A DNA stretch of 64,000 bases from the NCBI GenBank assembly GCA_016987375.1, contig PJRA01000354.1, positions 30,201-94,200 on the forward strand, written 5' to 3'. A program made the translations under genes and the position numbers. Positions 10,221 to 20,425 of the stretch are shown piece after piece. Position 1 is the stretch's first letter, and each line of letters opens with the position of its first letter. Source of the DNA: Brachionus koreanus (Eukaryota > Rotifera > Eurotatoria > Ploima > Brachionidae). Below the pieces are notes generated by a model. It did no database searches. It had not been told where the DNA came from and was given only the letters and a program-made list of their open reading frames with translations.

Positions 10221-11069
10221 ATGGTTAAAATTGATATTTTTTTGAAGAATTTGGCAGATGTCATTCGAAATTTTTCGTCAGATGATGATTATGTTAACAA
10301 ACAGAGAGAAGTTATTATAAACAAAATAAATGAAGAATCTGGTGTAGAAACAGAGCAATCAGACGAGGAAGAAGATGATGAAGATGATGAGGAAGATGGT
10401 GATTTAATGGAAAGAGAACTTGATGCCGGCGAGACTATTTTTAAGCAAAACGATGAAATATATGGAGAAAATTTACTTTTGAAATTTTATTCATTTTTAA
10501 ATCAAGGAAATGAGCCCTTAATGAGTCGTGAAGGCTCTAAAAATAAATTACAAAATGAATTTTTAAACGAATCGACTCTTTTGAACAAACCTACAACTCC
10601 TTTAAGTGTTAGAAATAGTCAAGTAATTCAATCAAAAAACTTTGAGAAGTCACAGTCAAAGACGAACTCTGTGTCCCAAAGTTTGGCTCCAGGCAAGAAG
10701 GATAGCCTTAAAGCAAGTCTTTCATTCAATAGAACACAAAGTCGAGATAAAATCGGAAAAAAACTAACTGATTCAAGGAGTAAGACAAATTTTCCGAGCA
10801 TAAACTCAAATGATATTAGAAGCATAGACAGCTATGAGCCAGTTTACGCTAATGTACAAGATTCTAATGACGCCTTCAAAAATAAGCCAAAAATTCAGCG
10901 TACACCTGATCCAAGTGTTAGCTTACGGCAAAAATCTCTTATTGCTTCATCAATTCAATCAAATTCGTCATATGTACCAAAATATTCTGTAAGTGAGCCA
11001 AGACCAAGTTCTGCAAGTTCAAACAAATCAAAAAATTCTCCAAATTCATCTACTTTAAATCAAAACTAA
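10221..11069 (+). CDS. ARMC9: ARMC9 C-terminal segment (last exon or split-off gene)
   Basis: Encodes about 282 residues. Its first part (VKIDIFLKNL, then an acidic tract QSDEEEDDEDDEEDGDLMERELDAGE and NLLLKFYSFLN) follows the vertebrate ARMC9 region after the armadillo repeats, which is likewise an acidic linker; the rest is Ser/Asn-rich and poorly conserved. If joined to the upstream exons at KEI the product would be about 815 residues, close to the vertebrate length. The joint would need a non-AG acceptor, because the sequence directly before is TTTTTATG with no AG. The alternative is a separate gene starting at this ATG. The stop is at 11067. Confidence 0.75.
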   Translation: MVKIDIFLKNLADVIRNFSSDDDYVNKQREVIINKINEESGVETEQSDEEEDDEDDEEDGDLMERELDAGETIFKQNDEIYGENLLLKFYSFLNQGNEPLMSREGSKNKLQNEFLNESTLLNKPTTPLSVRNSQVIQSKNFEKSQSKTNSVSQSLAPGKKDSLKASLSFNRTQSRDKIGKKLTDSRSKTNFPSINSNDIRSIDSYEPVYANVQDSNDAFKNKPKIQRTPDPSVSLRQKSLIASSIQSNSSYVPKYSVSEPRPSSASSNKSKNSPNSSTLNQN

Positions 11070-11877
11070 AAATTGATTTTTTAATTTAATTTAAATAGTT
11101 CACATATTTGAATTCAATAAATTTATATATCAATTTTTAATTAAAAATTAAACAAATCTTAAGAGGTAGAATGAATAGTTGTTTTATTATAATGAATTTT
11201 ATTTTAATGAAATTGAAAAATCATGACATCATTCAAAATAGTTAAAATACTAAATAAATCAAAAAATTTTTTTAGAATTTTAAATAAAACATAGAGAGGT
11301 GAAAAAGCTTAAAAAAAATATCTTAATAACTGTAATGAATTCTGTCAACTTAATAAATGTGCTAGCTTTGATGAGCTTAAATTTTGACTTAAATTCAAAT
11401 TTAAAATTTCTGGTTACATTAACGTCAAAAAATTTAAAGCAATTTTAGAAAAAAATTATGACAAATGCTTTATGGAGATATGATGGAATTAGGTAAAATT
11501 TTACAAAGATTAATTTTTTTTAACTATATTTAAAATTTACTAAATTAGAAATCTTCACCTTTTTAAATTATATATCAATATTTCTTTTTAAATATAAATA
11601 TATAGTTGTAAAATGTTTTGAGAATTGTAAGTCTTTTATTATAAACCTGACCTTTTTAAAACCAAATAAAATAAAATAATTAGTTTAAAAAAAGTAGTCA
11701 ATCTAATAGAAAAGATAAAAAATGAAATTATTTTTTATTACAATAAAAAATTCGTAATCTTCTTGAATTATTTTTTATTTAAAACTTATATCAAAAAAAT
11801 TTATGTAGAAAAGATCATTAAGTTTTGGACCGTTTATTAATTTTAAAGAAAAAAAATTAAATATAATTTTTTGGATT
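11070..11877. other. Intergenic with relic of a PAN/CTLD gene
   Basis: Apart from the relic at 11210-11412 I see no gene here; the remainder is AT-rich and carries the 3' flank of the minus-strand PAN/CTLD gene at 11878. Confidence 0.5.
11210..11412 (+). pseudogene. Truncated copy of the promoter and first exon of PAN/CTLD copy 2
   Basis: On the plus strand this matches the reverse complement of about 3770-4010: shared upstream ATCATTCAAAATAG, then ATAAAACATAGA, then GTAATGAATTCTGTCAACTT and codons for NSVNLINVLALMS. It then skips about 60 nt of the parent sequence and rejoins at TTTTGACTTAAATTCAAATT before similarity ends near 11412. With no PAN or lectin module it cannot encode the family protein. 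It is a partial duplication relic in opposite orientation. Confidence 0.85.
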
Positions 11878-12835
11878 TCAATATCCATATTCACAAATTC
11901 CATTTGATAATTGATTACATCCAGTAATGACTAACAATGAATTGGGAGCAGAGTAGTAGCAAAAACATCCATTTAATGTTGTCAATATACCTGCATCAAA
12001 ATATGATGTGTTGATTGGATTTAAATTCATCCATTGATAAATTCCAATGACATCGTATTTTGCATAAATCTAAGAAAAAAAATTAGGTATTTTTTAGTAA
12101 ATTAGCTTTTTCGTACCCATGTACGCTGATTTCCACTAATTGACGTGAGATTTTTTGAAATAGACCGAAAAAAATCAAATTTCTCATTATTATCAGCAAT
12201 TAATAATGTCGCATTCATCGATGAACAGTAGTCGACATACTCTTGCCATCTATAAAGAGTAGAAAATGCTTTGTAGCATACATCTTTAAACGGCAACCAG
12301 CCATCTCTACAATTTAGACATTTATTCTGATTTTTAGAGAAATATCTAAAAATATAAAAAAGTACAATTTTGAAAAATTTATAACATTTTTTTTTTCAAA
12401 CTTATTGCTATCAATGCAAGAACAAATATTCCCATTACAAGTGTAATCAGCAATAGTAGTTGTTATTGTAGTTGATGTAGTTGTTACAGTTGTTTGTGGA
12501 ACAGTAATCTTTTTCCTATAGATAAATGAATTCTTGCTCAAAAGAATATCGGTTTGCGCCAAATTTTGAGAAGAATAAAGCTCACAAAATGAATCCATTT
12601 TTTTAAATGACAAAATCATACAGTCCATTTTTTTGGTACAAAAAGATGCACATTTAAGTAGACTAATGCTTTGAATTGAATAAAATGAAAATGCATTCTT
12701 AAATTGATTGGAAAGAGTCAATTCAAAAGAACCATTTGATTGAATTTTTTCAAATTTTTTTGTTTCTTGACCACTGTATTCGAAACATTTGATTATGAAT
12801 ATGATTGATATTAATTTTTTTTTCAAAAATTTCAT
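11878..12835 (-). CDS. PAN/apple + C-type-lectin-like secreted protein (family copy 4)
   Basis: Exons: 12835-12402, 12345-12117, 12069-11878, about 284 residues. The ATG at 12835 starts a basic-hydrophobic signal-like segment (MKFLKKKLISIIFII). The PAN module (LLKCASFCTKKMDC) is nearly identical to copy 3 at the DNA level, followed by a Thr-rich linker (TTVTTTSTTITTT) and YTCNGNICSCIDSNK. Exon 2 (229 nt) has KCLNCRDGWLPFKDVCYKAF, WQEYVDYC, EKFDFF and NQRTW. Exon 3 ends with GCFCYYSAPNSLL and GICEYGY. Introns are 56 and 47 nt, phases 2 and 0. Secreted, function unknown. Confidence 0.8.
12522..12757 (-). repeat. Partner of the 236-nt PAN-coding block at 4875-5110
   Basis: Same length and two mismatches relative to 4875-5110. 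Flanks on both sides diverge, which suggests gene conversion or a very small segmental copy. Confidence 0.85.
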
Positions 12836-13063
12836 TCTCTTAATTTTTATTACATAAATCTTTTAAATTTTATTGAATATATAATAGCATATATATATTT
12901 ATTTATAGATGATTGTAAAATGTCAATATGCTTTTTATTTCTGATATAATGTATTACTTAAATGGTTTTTTTAAGTATATTTTTTATTAATTTTTTAATC
13001 AATTTTCATGGAATTTAATAATATTTTATCTTGAATTTTTTTTCTGGTGCTCTTAAAATTAAT

Positions 13064-13294
13064 AATTTTTTGTTAATCTATGTCATTTATTGTGTTATTA
13101 AGTTTTTAGATAAAAATACGAGAAATAATCAAAACGATCTGTCTCCAGAATATCTCGACCTGAGACTCGGACAAGTTTTGGTGCTCGAACAAGATAGAAA
13201 CAGCAAAGTATCTAACTCATCGGCTGAGACCGACACAAGCGATTATATCGAAAAGTTAAGTGATACAATTCGGAAATTTCAGCATCCTCGCTAA
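13064..13294 (+). pseudogene. Orphan exon-like coding fragment, product unknown
   Basis: An open frame ending at TAA 13292-13294 has codon use far less AT-biased than its surroundings, from about 13110 (GATAAAAATACGAGAAAT) on. It encodes DLSPEYLDLRLGQVLVLE, then SSAETDTSDYIEKLSDTI and the end FQHPR. An acceptor-like TTTTTAG lies just upstream at about 13104-13110, so it looks like a last exon. I cannot find its other exons within the window. I do not recognise the family. It may be a transposed or broken gene end, or the last exon of a gene whose other exons diverged beyond recognition. Confidence 0.4.
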
Positions 13295-13443
13295 GCGATC
13301 TTGTACCATCACCTTGTTGATTTTTTTAATTATTTTGTTCAATCAAAAGCAATAGAAAAAATTAATCTTTTTTAAAATTGAAAAATTTTTTAGAAACTAT
13401 TAACATAAAATTTTACTAAAAAAAACATATATGTTTAAATTTT

Positions 13444-13661
13444 TTAACACTCAAAAACCGGATGACTTTTTTGACTCTTTTATTTAAATCTTTTTTAATN
13501 NNNNNNNNNNNNNNNNNNNNNNNNNNNNNNNNNNNNNNNNNNNNNNNNNNNNTGATTGAAAAGAAAAAATTATAAAAAATTGATTAAATTTATTGAATAA
13601 AAAACAAATAAAGGAAGTTACAAAAGGGGTTCAAAAGACCCCTCCGGTTTTTCAGTGTTAA
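13444..13661. mobile_element. Short TIR element, TTAACACTC...AGTGTTAA, with assembly gap
   Basis: The left end TTAACACTCAAAAACCGG is mirrored by the right end CCGGTTTTTCAGTGTTAA. Inside lie GACTTTTTTGACTC on the left and GGGGTTCAAAAGACCCC on the right. A run of N interrupts it at 13500-13552. TTAA stands at both extremities and may be a duplicated target site, as in piggyBac-type insertions, but the termini do not begin CCC. Non-autonomous: no coding capacity visible. Confidence 0.75.
13500..13552. other. Assembly gap (53 N)
   Basis: Run of 53 unknown bases inside the inverted-repeat element. The self-complementary flanks may have prevented assembly. Confidence 0.98.
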
Positions 13662-15691
13662 ACAAGATTAATAAGAGTCTTTCTTGGAATTTATTTATAT
13701 TCTTATATATTTATATTCTTTAATATTTAAGTTACGACCATCAAGATTTTAGTTTTTATTAATTTGATAAAATATTTATTTATATAATAAATGTAAATTG
13801 GTTGGCAATTTTAGATCTAAGAAACCACCACCAACACTACTTTCAGTCTCACGAAAATCTTAAAATTGCACCATAATAATCTTCAATCATTTAAAAATTA
13901 TTTCAAAAAATAAAATAGATCATCACTATTTGTTTTATGCTTTCATATGTTACTTTAAAAGTTAAATATCTATTAAACATTTTTTAAAAATATTTAATAA
14001 TTAAAGAAAGTGAAGGCTTACGAGAAAAAAAAAGAAAATTACCCATAAAATGAAAAGATATATAAAAACGGAACTCAATTTTTGATAATTATAGTGATAA
14101 AAAGCAGAAAATTTACAATTAAGATATTTTTTAAGATAAATTTAGCAAATGAATTTAGCATATGTACTAAAAAATATAATTTTTTAGCAATAATTTTACT
14201 CGTACAAATTTTAGAATCAAAAATCAAACCAAAATTGGCTTAAAAACCAATTCGCTTCTTTGACAATGAGATTTTTTTGTTAAAAATGCTTATTCAAACT
14301 TATTCTATTTGACAAGCTTAAAAATAGTAAATTAGCATTTGTGAGATTTAATGAAATTTAAAGACACTTAAAAATTATTAGTTTTTAAAAACTCATTTTT
14401 TGAAAAGATAACTATCTAATTCATCATTGTTTTTCAAATTAATATTAAAATGTAATTAATTTTTTTTGTTGTTGTTATCGGCTACAACAAATTATGTTCA
14501 GGTAAATTAAATTTTAAGAGAGAAAAAAAAAAGAATTTTGTTTACCATTTTAGACAAAATTAAATAAGTTAAATATTTAGAGCATTTTTACCGAATGTTC
14601 ACAATATAAATTAATTACAAATATCCAAGTCTGTTATTTTTTCTAATTAAAAAAGTGACGACATTTGCGCCATATGAAATTTATTTTGCTCATAAGACTA
14701 GAATTAAATTTTTTTTTGTTGCTCTATCAAAATTTTGAGGCCACAAGATTTAGTTTAATATGGGCACCAATATTTACACAAAGAGAACACAGGCCTTATT
14801 TTTTGTCATTTATCATTTTTTTCTTTGTTAAAATAAAAATATTATATCAAAAAAAATATCAAGTTTTTTTGAAAATTTCAATAGATTTAAAAAAATATAG
14901 GCTCATAATTTAGACCAAAATGTATCAAACAGAGATCTAATTGAGTATTTCAAATGTTAATTAGGGGGGATTTATCTAAATTGAATAGTTTAATCTAGCT
15001 ATGGGACTTGTTTTTATTATGCAACAAAGATAGTTTTCTAGTTTATCATAGTTAGTATTTCTCACCTACTCTGAATTAAATCCAAAAATCAAATATTAGC
15101 TAAGCTTTGTTTCTCAGTTGAATTTATTTTATTAAAAAGCCAATTTTTCAAAATCTAGAAAGTGATTAAATAGATACACAGATGGATGCCGTTTCAAGTC
15201 AATAATAAAAAATATGATAAACAAAATATGTACAGTTTTAGACGCCAAAAGTTTTTTATTTTAATTTTACATTTATTTTTTGGGTTAAGCTTTGTAAGAA
15301 TGTTTGAGTTTTTTTTTGTTTCTATTTTAGAGTCAATTTTAATTGATTATTATTATTTTTTTCTCTATTGAATATTCAAAAAATAAATTTCTATTTATTT
15401 AAACTTAGTTAAAATATCACATTGTTTGTATTTTAATTAGATTTTTTTTTAGAATCAACTTCAAGAAAAAATATCAAATTTCGATTTAAATTCATTTGAA
15501 ATTGAAATTTCCGATTTGCACACATTTCTATAAATATTCATCGGTTAGTTGAAGCGGAAAATATTTTCTACTCTAAATCTTTATTTATTTAGCCATTCAT
15601 TCATAAATTTGTTTGACTAGATTTACCTTGCCGGAACACTAAGATAAACTAACTTTAATTTAGATAAAAAATGAATGGATAGCGTTGGCAA
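13662..15691. other. Intergenic, 2.0 kb, nothing recognised
   Basis: AT-rich DNA. Short open frames at about 14665-14913 and 15186-15371 are low-complexity (F, L, K, I-rich) and I do not regard them as genes. The last part should contain the promoter of the LRR gene. Confidence 0.5.
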
Positions 15692-17317
15692 ATGGCAAAT
15701 ATTTTCTTCATCCAAGCAATATATGTCTTTCTGGTCCATTCGAGCCTTTGCACATGCCCCTACTACATCGACATATTCAATTGTGTGAACATCAACTGCA
15801 ATGGAAACAAAAACCTGACCGAAATATCCTCATCAATTGCCGACTTAGTTCAGTACGAGTTCAAGCCGGTCAATTTGCTCTGCTCATTGGATCTTAGCAA
15901 CACTGGTATTGTCCAAATAAGCTCCAAAATAACCGACAATTTAGACAAAATTATTCAAAATCTAGCAGAACAAAATGTGAAACAAAAATCGACTATTATT
16001 AAAATTTCATTTTCGAACATAAATCAAATCAAATTACTTAACACAACAGCCAATTTGGCTTTTTTTATCTACGACTCTAGAATAGATTTCATAGAGCCTA
16101 AGAGTTTTAGAAATTTAAAACTCGAGCTTTATCTAATGAATGTTAGCTTTACAATTTTAAATTGGGTTAATTTACTAAACGAGGCTAGATTAAAACTGTT
16201 AAATATTAGAGAAATTCAAGTTGGCAAATCAGCTTTTTATGACTTGGAACCAATTGGCACTGTTAAAGATCTTAAGCTTTACAACATGTTTATTCCGATC
16301 CTAGACGAAAAAGAATTTTTGTTTCCTTTAGTAGGCTCAGTTGAACAGCTTGAAATAGTAAATTGCTCACTGACAATAATTAAAAGCTCATTTTTAAACA
16401 AATTCAAAAAAGTTAAATATTTAACTTTGTCTTCGAATAATTTGACCAAAATAGATGATTTTTTGTTTCAGAATCTTGATGATTTGGAATTTTTGGATCT
16501 AGATGCAAATCCAATTGAGTTCATACATCCAAGAGCGTTCAGTTCTCTTAGAAAACTTCGCACTCTATCAATAAATTCAAATTTTTTAAAATTTTCCCTA
16601 TACGGCTATCAATGGTTGTACAATTCTCTGGAACTAGTGACACTAAATGATCTAAGTCTAAGAAATCCAATAACAGTTTCTAATTTTTGTACTCTTTATC
16701 AAATTGTACGATATCTAAATCGAATAAATCAAAATTTAATTGGAAATAGATTTGTAAGCGATCAATATGGGATTAATGACAGGCGCTTAAAATTGTTCAG
16801 TATTGATCAAATAGACATAAGTCTAGCTGTGTTGTTCAAGGACAAAAATTTGTTCTGTTCAGTTTATTTTGTATGCATTTATGCCAGAAATTATTCAAGT
16901 ATATACTTGTACACATGGTCTCTGGAGTATTTTGTTGTATGCCCGGAGGTTTTGTCGCTCAATGATAACATCGAGTTCATTTGCGAGTTTGATAGAAAAG
17001 TTGATCAGTGCAGCCAAAGCTTGCAAGTAAGGTCCCAAAGCAACGAAAACATTTCTGACCAGACACATGATCTTTCATTGACAGCTATTTTTGGCAAATT
17101 TAATTTACTAATTTTCATAATTAGCTTTGTCTTGGTTTTGACAGCTTTTGTGCTTGTATTTTTTCTATTTATTTCATTAATTAGAAAAAGGTATATGTCT
17201 CACAAGCCCAAGAGAAATAGATTGAAAAATAGAAGGCAAAACCAACAATGGCTAAATTATTCATTAGATTCTGAATACTATGTAGTTCTAATGAATAAAA
17301 AACATGTCAAAATTTAA
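15692..17317 (+). CDS. Single-pass leucine-rich-repeat membrane protein, intronless
   Basis: Encodes 541 residues in one exon starting at ATG 15692. Residues 1-20 are hydrophobic with a signal-peptide look, followed by a Cys cluster (CTCPYYIDIFNCVNINC) of the LRR N-cap type. Weakly conserved leucine-rich repeats run to about residue 300. The clearest are VKYLTLSSNNLTKIDDFLF and LEFLDLDANPIEFIHPRAF at about 241-283. A Cys-bearing region at 389-440 may be a divergent C-cap. A membrane segment lies at about 470-497, followed by a short basic cytoplasmic tail (RKRYMSHKPKRNR). Likely a cell-surface adhesion or receptor-type protein; the ligand is unknown and I cannot name an ortholog. Confidence 0.82.
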   Translation: MANIFFIQAIYVFLVHSSLCTCPYYIDIFNCVNINCNGNKNLTEISSSIADLVQYEFKPVNLLCSLDLSNTGIVQISSKITDNLDKIIQNLAEQNVKQKSTIIKISFSNINQIKLLNTTANLAFFIYDSRIDFIEPKSFRNLKLELYLMNVSFTILNWVNLLNEARLKLLNIREIQVGKSAFYDLEPIGTVKDLKLYNMFIPILDEKEFLFPLVGSVEQLEIVNCSLTIIKSSFLNKFKKVKYLTLSSNNLTKIDDFLFQNLDDLEFLDLDANPIEFIHPRAFSSLRKLRTLSINSNFLKFSLYGYQWLYNSLELVTLNDLSLRNPITVSNFCTLYQIVRYLNRINQNLIGNRFVSDQYGINDRRLKLFSIDQIDISLAVLFKDKNLFCSVYFVCIYARNYSSIYLYTWSLEYFVVCPEVLSLNDNIEFICEFDRKVDQCSQSLQVRSQSNENISDQTHDLSLTAIFGKFNLLIFIISFVLVLTAFVLVFFLFISLIRKRYMSHKPKRNRLKNRRQNQQWLNYSLDSEYYVVLMNKKHVKI

Positions 17318-18878
17318 TGTAAAAATTTTTTTTCAATTAAATATTTAAAAAAAAAAGCTTTTTTTTCGATTTTAATTCAATTAAATTTTATTTTAAATGA
17401 AATTCTTTGTGTAAAAAAACACAAAATATTGTTCATTCTAATTTTTTAATTTAAAATAAAAATTTTACTGCTAATAAATTTTTTGGTTCAATTATATGTT
17501 TATCTAGATTAGCTTTAAAATGCTTGATTTTTTTTTGATCTCATGACTTCATTCCTCAGTTTGTTCCCGTCATTGATAATTTTGCTCGTAAAAAACTGTC
17601 ACAAATTGACAAGGGAAATGTGACAATTACCTCTTGTTTCGTCCAGTTGTTTACATCCCACTTTTTTTAATAAAAAATCTGATAGTGCTTATTCATTATT
17701 TTATACATTTGAATAACATAACCTCCGTCCTTTTGGTCCTCTTTTAAATTGACCATACAAATCTCTTAACACATTGAAAATTTTTGATAAGAGAATAAAA
17801 AAGAAAAATAAAAAAATAATTATTCATACTATTTTCAACTTATATATTTCTTTAATGTACGAAATTCAATAAATAAATAAATAGTACATTTTTATAAATA
17901 AAAATCCAATTTCAAATGAAATTTAATTGCCCATTTAAAATATTTTGATCATTTTTGAAAATTGAAATTTGATCAAAAATTTTAAAATTTATATATTTAA
18001 ATCAATATAGCAAAATTTGAAAAATCAGCCAGAGTTATCTATTATAGACACAATTTAGGTATGGTATTTTATCACAATAGAAAATCTCAGATTAACTATA
18101 TTAGTTTAAAGATCAAAAATATTTATAGAATATCAAGGTATAGTTTAGAATCGTAGAACCGTAATCTTCCATGCTCCAATAGTTGTCTGTAATCGTGGCG
18201 TATGCGTCTAAAACAAAATATCTTTGATAATCCAAACATCAACACATTGCTTCATACTGTTAATCAAATAATCTATTATACTTTCGCAATTAGTATATGA
18301 CAAGATTTTTAAACAAAACCCATTATATATAAAAATCATTTTTATCAGTAATCGCATAAGTTCTAAAGATAATAATTTTAAATTAATCTCTTTAATAAGC
18401 AAAAAGATACATAATAAATAATGGAATTTTTTACTATTTTCAGTATATTTATTTTTTATTATTTATTGTCTTACTTTGTTCGGTATTACAGCTTCACAAA
18501 TTCAAAGACAATTTTCTTTTCGGTATGCATTTAAAAGCTTCTCTTCCATGTTTATTTAAATTACAGCGCTCCAAAAGGATGTTTTAAACCTTAAATTGCT
18601 TGATATTTTTAGATTTATTCACCAAAGCATGTTGCAATAACGTTGAAGTAAATATGCTTGATTTAATAATTCAGCTATAAATTCAATTATTGATAGCTAT
18701 TTCAAAAAAAATTTAAATTGAGAAAATAAAATTATTTATATAAAAGTTTATTCATATAAAAGTACTTAACTTTAATCATTAAATTAATAAATTCTTACAA
18801 ATTAAAACAAATATAAAAAAAATTTATACAAATTATAGTCACTTTGAGTAATATGATATATTAATCAACTAACAAAAA
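17318..18878. other. Intergenic with LINE debris
   Basis: Apart from the LINE remnant at about 17520-17760 the stretch is AT-rich and without recognised genes. A frame at 18208-18402 on the minus strand is low-complexity and unsupported. Confidence 0.5.
17520..17760 (-). mobile_element. Non-LTR retrotransposon (Jockey/CR1-type) C-terminal remnant
   Basis: On the minus strand, spread over shifted frames, stand the typical closing motifs of LINE reverse-transcriptase proteins: VIQMYKIMNK (usual form LIQMYKIMNG), DETRGN (usual ETRGH) and FFTSKIINDGNKLRNEV (usual FFTNRVINDWNKLPNEVV). Stops and frameshifts make it non-functional. Confidence 0.6.
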
Positions 18879-19510
18879 TTATAAGATTTCAAGGGTACCA
18901 ATCATTTTAACTTTGTACCAAGGCTTGGCAAAAATTCCATAATTATAGCGTTCGGCTTGAATGAAATCATAAGTGCTCGAAGACTTGATTACTTGAGCCA
19001 TTCGATTCCAACATAATGAATCTTCAATTACTATACCAGTATTGTACATGGAAACTTTATCTGTACCATGCATGGACATTTTTTTGTTTTCCTCTCTCAT
19101 ATGTTTATAATACCACCATCCGGTATTGTCTATTTTTCTGGGATAAAGTCTAAACCAAATTTGAGGAATTTGACCTGAAGTAGCTTTAAATTCTCCAATT
19201 GCAAAAAGTGTAAAATTTAAAGGTATATTGTCAATCATAGCTTCACAAGTTTCATTACCATTTTTACTTAAAAAATTAAATGTAATAAAATCCATCCAAA
19301 AGTGATCTAAGTTTTTCTTACGAATCACAAAATAATTGATTTTTTGCTGCATTAAATTGACATTTTGTTTTTTTTAAATAAACTAGATTAAAAAAATTAG
19401 AAATAACTAAGAGAATAGACTGACAAAACGAACTTACAAGTGCTATTTTTGGTTAATACTAAGCTAAAAAATGTAATAAGAATCAAAATTTTGAAATTCA
19501 AGCCGAACAT
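18879..19510 (-). CDS. Small predicted secreted protein, family unknown
   Basis: Two exons by hand: 19510-19438 and 19306-18879, giving 166 residues. Exon 1 begins ATG at 19510 and encodes a clean signal-peptide-like start (MFGLNFKILILITFFSLVLT) ending in a strong donor GTAAGT. The only acceptor that keeps frame (phase 1) is TTAG before 19306, which joins to YHFWMDFITFNFL. The mature part contains ETCEAMIDNIPLNFTLFAIG, WFRLYPRK, GWWYYKHM, LCWNRMAQVI and ends in WYKVKMIGTLEIL. Two cysteines could pair. I do not recognise the family. An alternative start inside the second exon (ATG at 19352) would give a 157-residue form without a signal. Confidence 0.65.
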
Positions 19511-19720
19511 AATTAATTTTTGACTTTAAAAAATAAATTTTAAAATTAAAATAGTTTGAAAAAAATTTAAGCTTGAAATTTTTGAAGCCAATCTGCAGTC
19601 ATTTAATAAAAATATAAAAAAAAAGTTAATTCAAGACTAAATTTAGGTCTTTGGCTTGAAATTTTAAATTTGCTAAAAGCATGCTTTAAAGTAAAGATAA
19701 TTAAAGTAATTTAATCGAAA

Positions 19721-20266
19721 ATGAATGAAATTTATGACTTGATTCAAAAGCAATTGAAAGCTATTCAGTAATTATTGAGTTAAGGCTGTTAGGACTTAAT
19801 TAGAATTATTTTTTATTTTAGTTTGAAAAGTGTAAAATTAGAGTTAAACAAATTGGAAAAAAAAGATGGTATCTATGAAGTATATTCCCAATGGTTTAAG
19901 GAAGTATTGCCGAAATGCAAAGAAAACTTTGAAGAGTATAACAATAGCATGAATTTTTTTGAAAAAGTTGAAAAATTACATTCAATGATCAGATCATCTA
20001 CTCAAACTGACAAGCCTGCTTGGTAAATTTTTTTACACTCAATTTTTCTAATGAACATAAAACAAAAATTTTCAAGGAGATTTGTAGACGATTCTAATAA
20101 ATCAATAGATTCTCTACTAATTGAGGATAAAAGACGACTAGTTAATTCAATGAATGAATTATGCGAAAAGTATAATGTAATTATTAACAGCCTTGAAAAA
20201 GAGCTTGACCATAAATCAGAAGAATTTCGTGACAAATTAAACAAAATAGTGCCAAAATCGGACTAA
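19721..20266 (+). CDS. Small coiled-coil protein, family unknown
   Basis: Exons: 19721-19767, 20022 back to 19822, and 20077-20266, phases 2 and 2, giving about 145 residues. It starts MNEIYDLIQKQLKAI and is almost entirely charged and helical (KLELNKLEKKDGIYEVYSQW, EYNNSMNFFEKVEKL, LLIEDKRRLVNSMNELCEKY), ending KIVPKSD. No membrane segment or signal. Probably a subunit of a multi-protein coiled-coil complex, but I cannot place it in a family. It lies about 160 nt upstream of the CINP-like gene in the same direction. Confidence 0.6.
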
Positions 20267-20425
20267 ATTACGATGTAAATACAAAAAATTATTGATTTTA
20301 TATTAAATTTTTTTAAATAAAATTTAGTTAAATGTTTTATTTTTTAGAAATTTAACACTTTTAAATATGGTTATAAAAAATCATTAAGAACTTATAATTA
20401 TCTGATGTAATATTTGCATTGTTAG

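Noticed and set aside
14665..14913. 82-codon plus-strand frame
   Set aside because: Low-complexity F/L/K/I composition typical of chance frames in this AT-rich DNA; no domain, no splice context.
15186..15371. 61-codon plus-strand frame
   Set aside because: Phenylalanine/tyrosine-rich chance frame upstream of the LRR gene.
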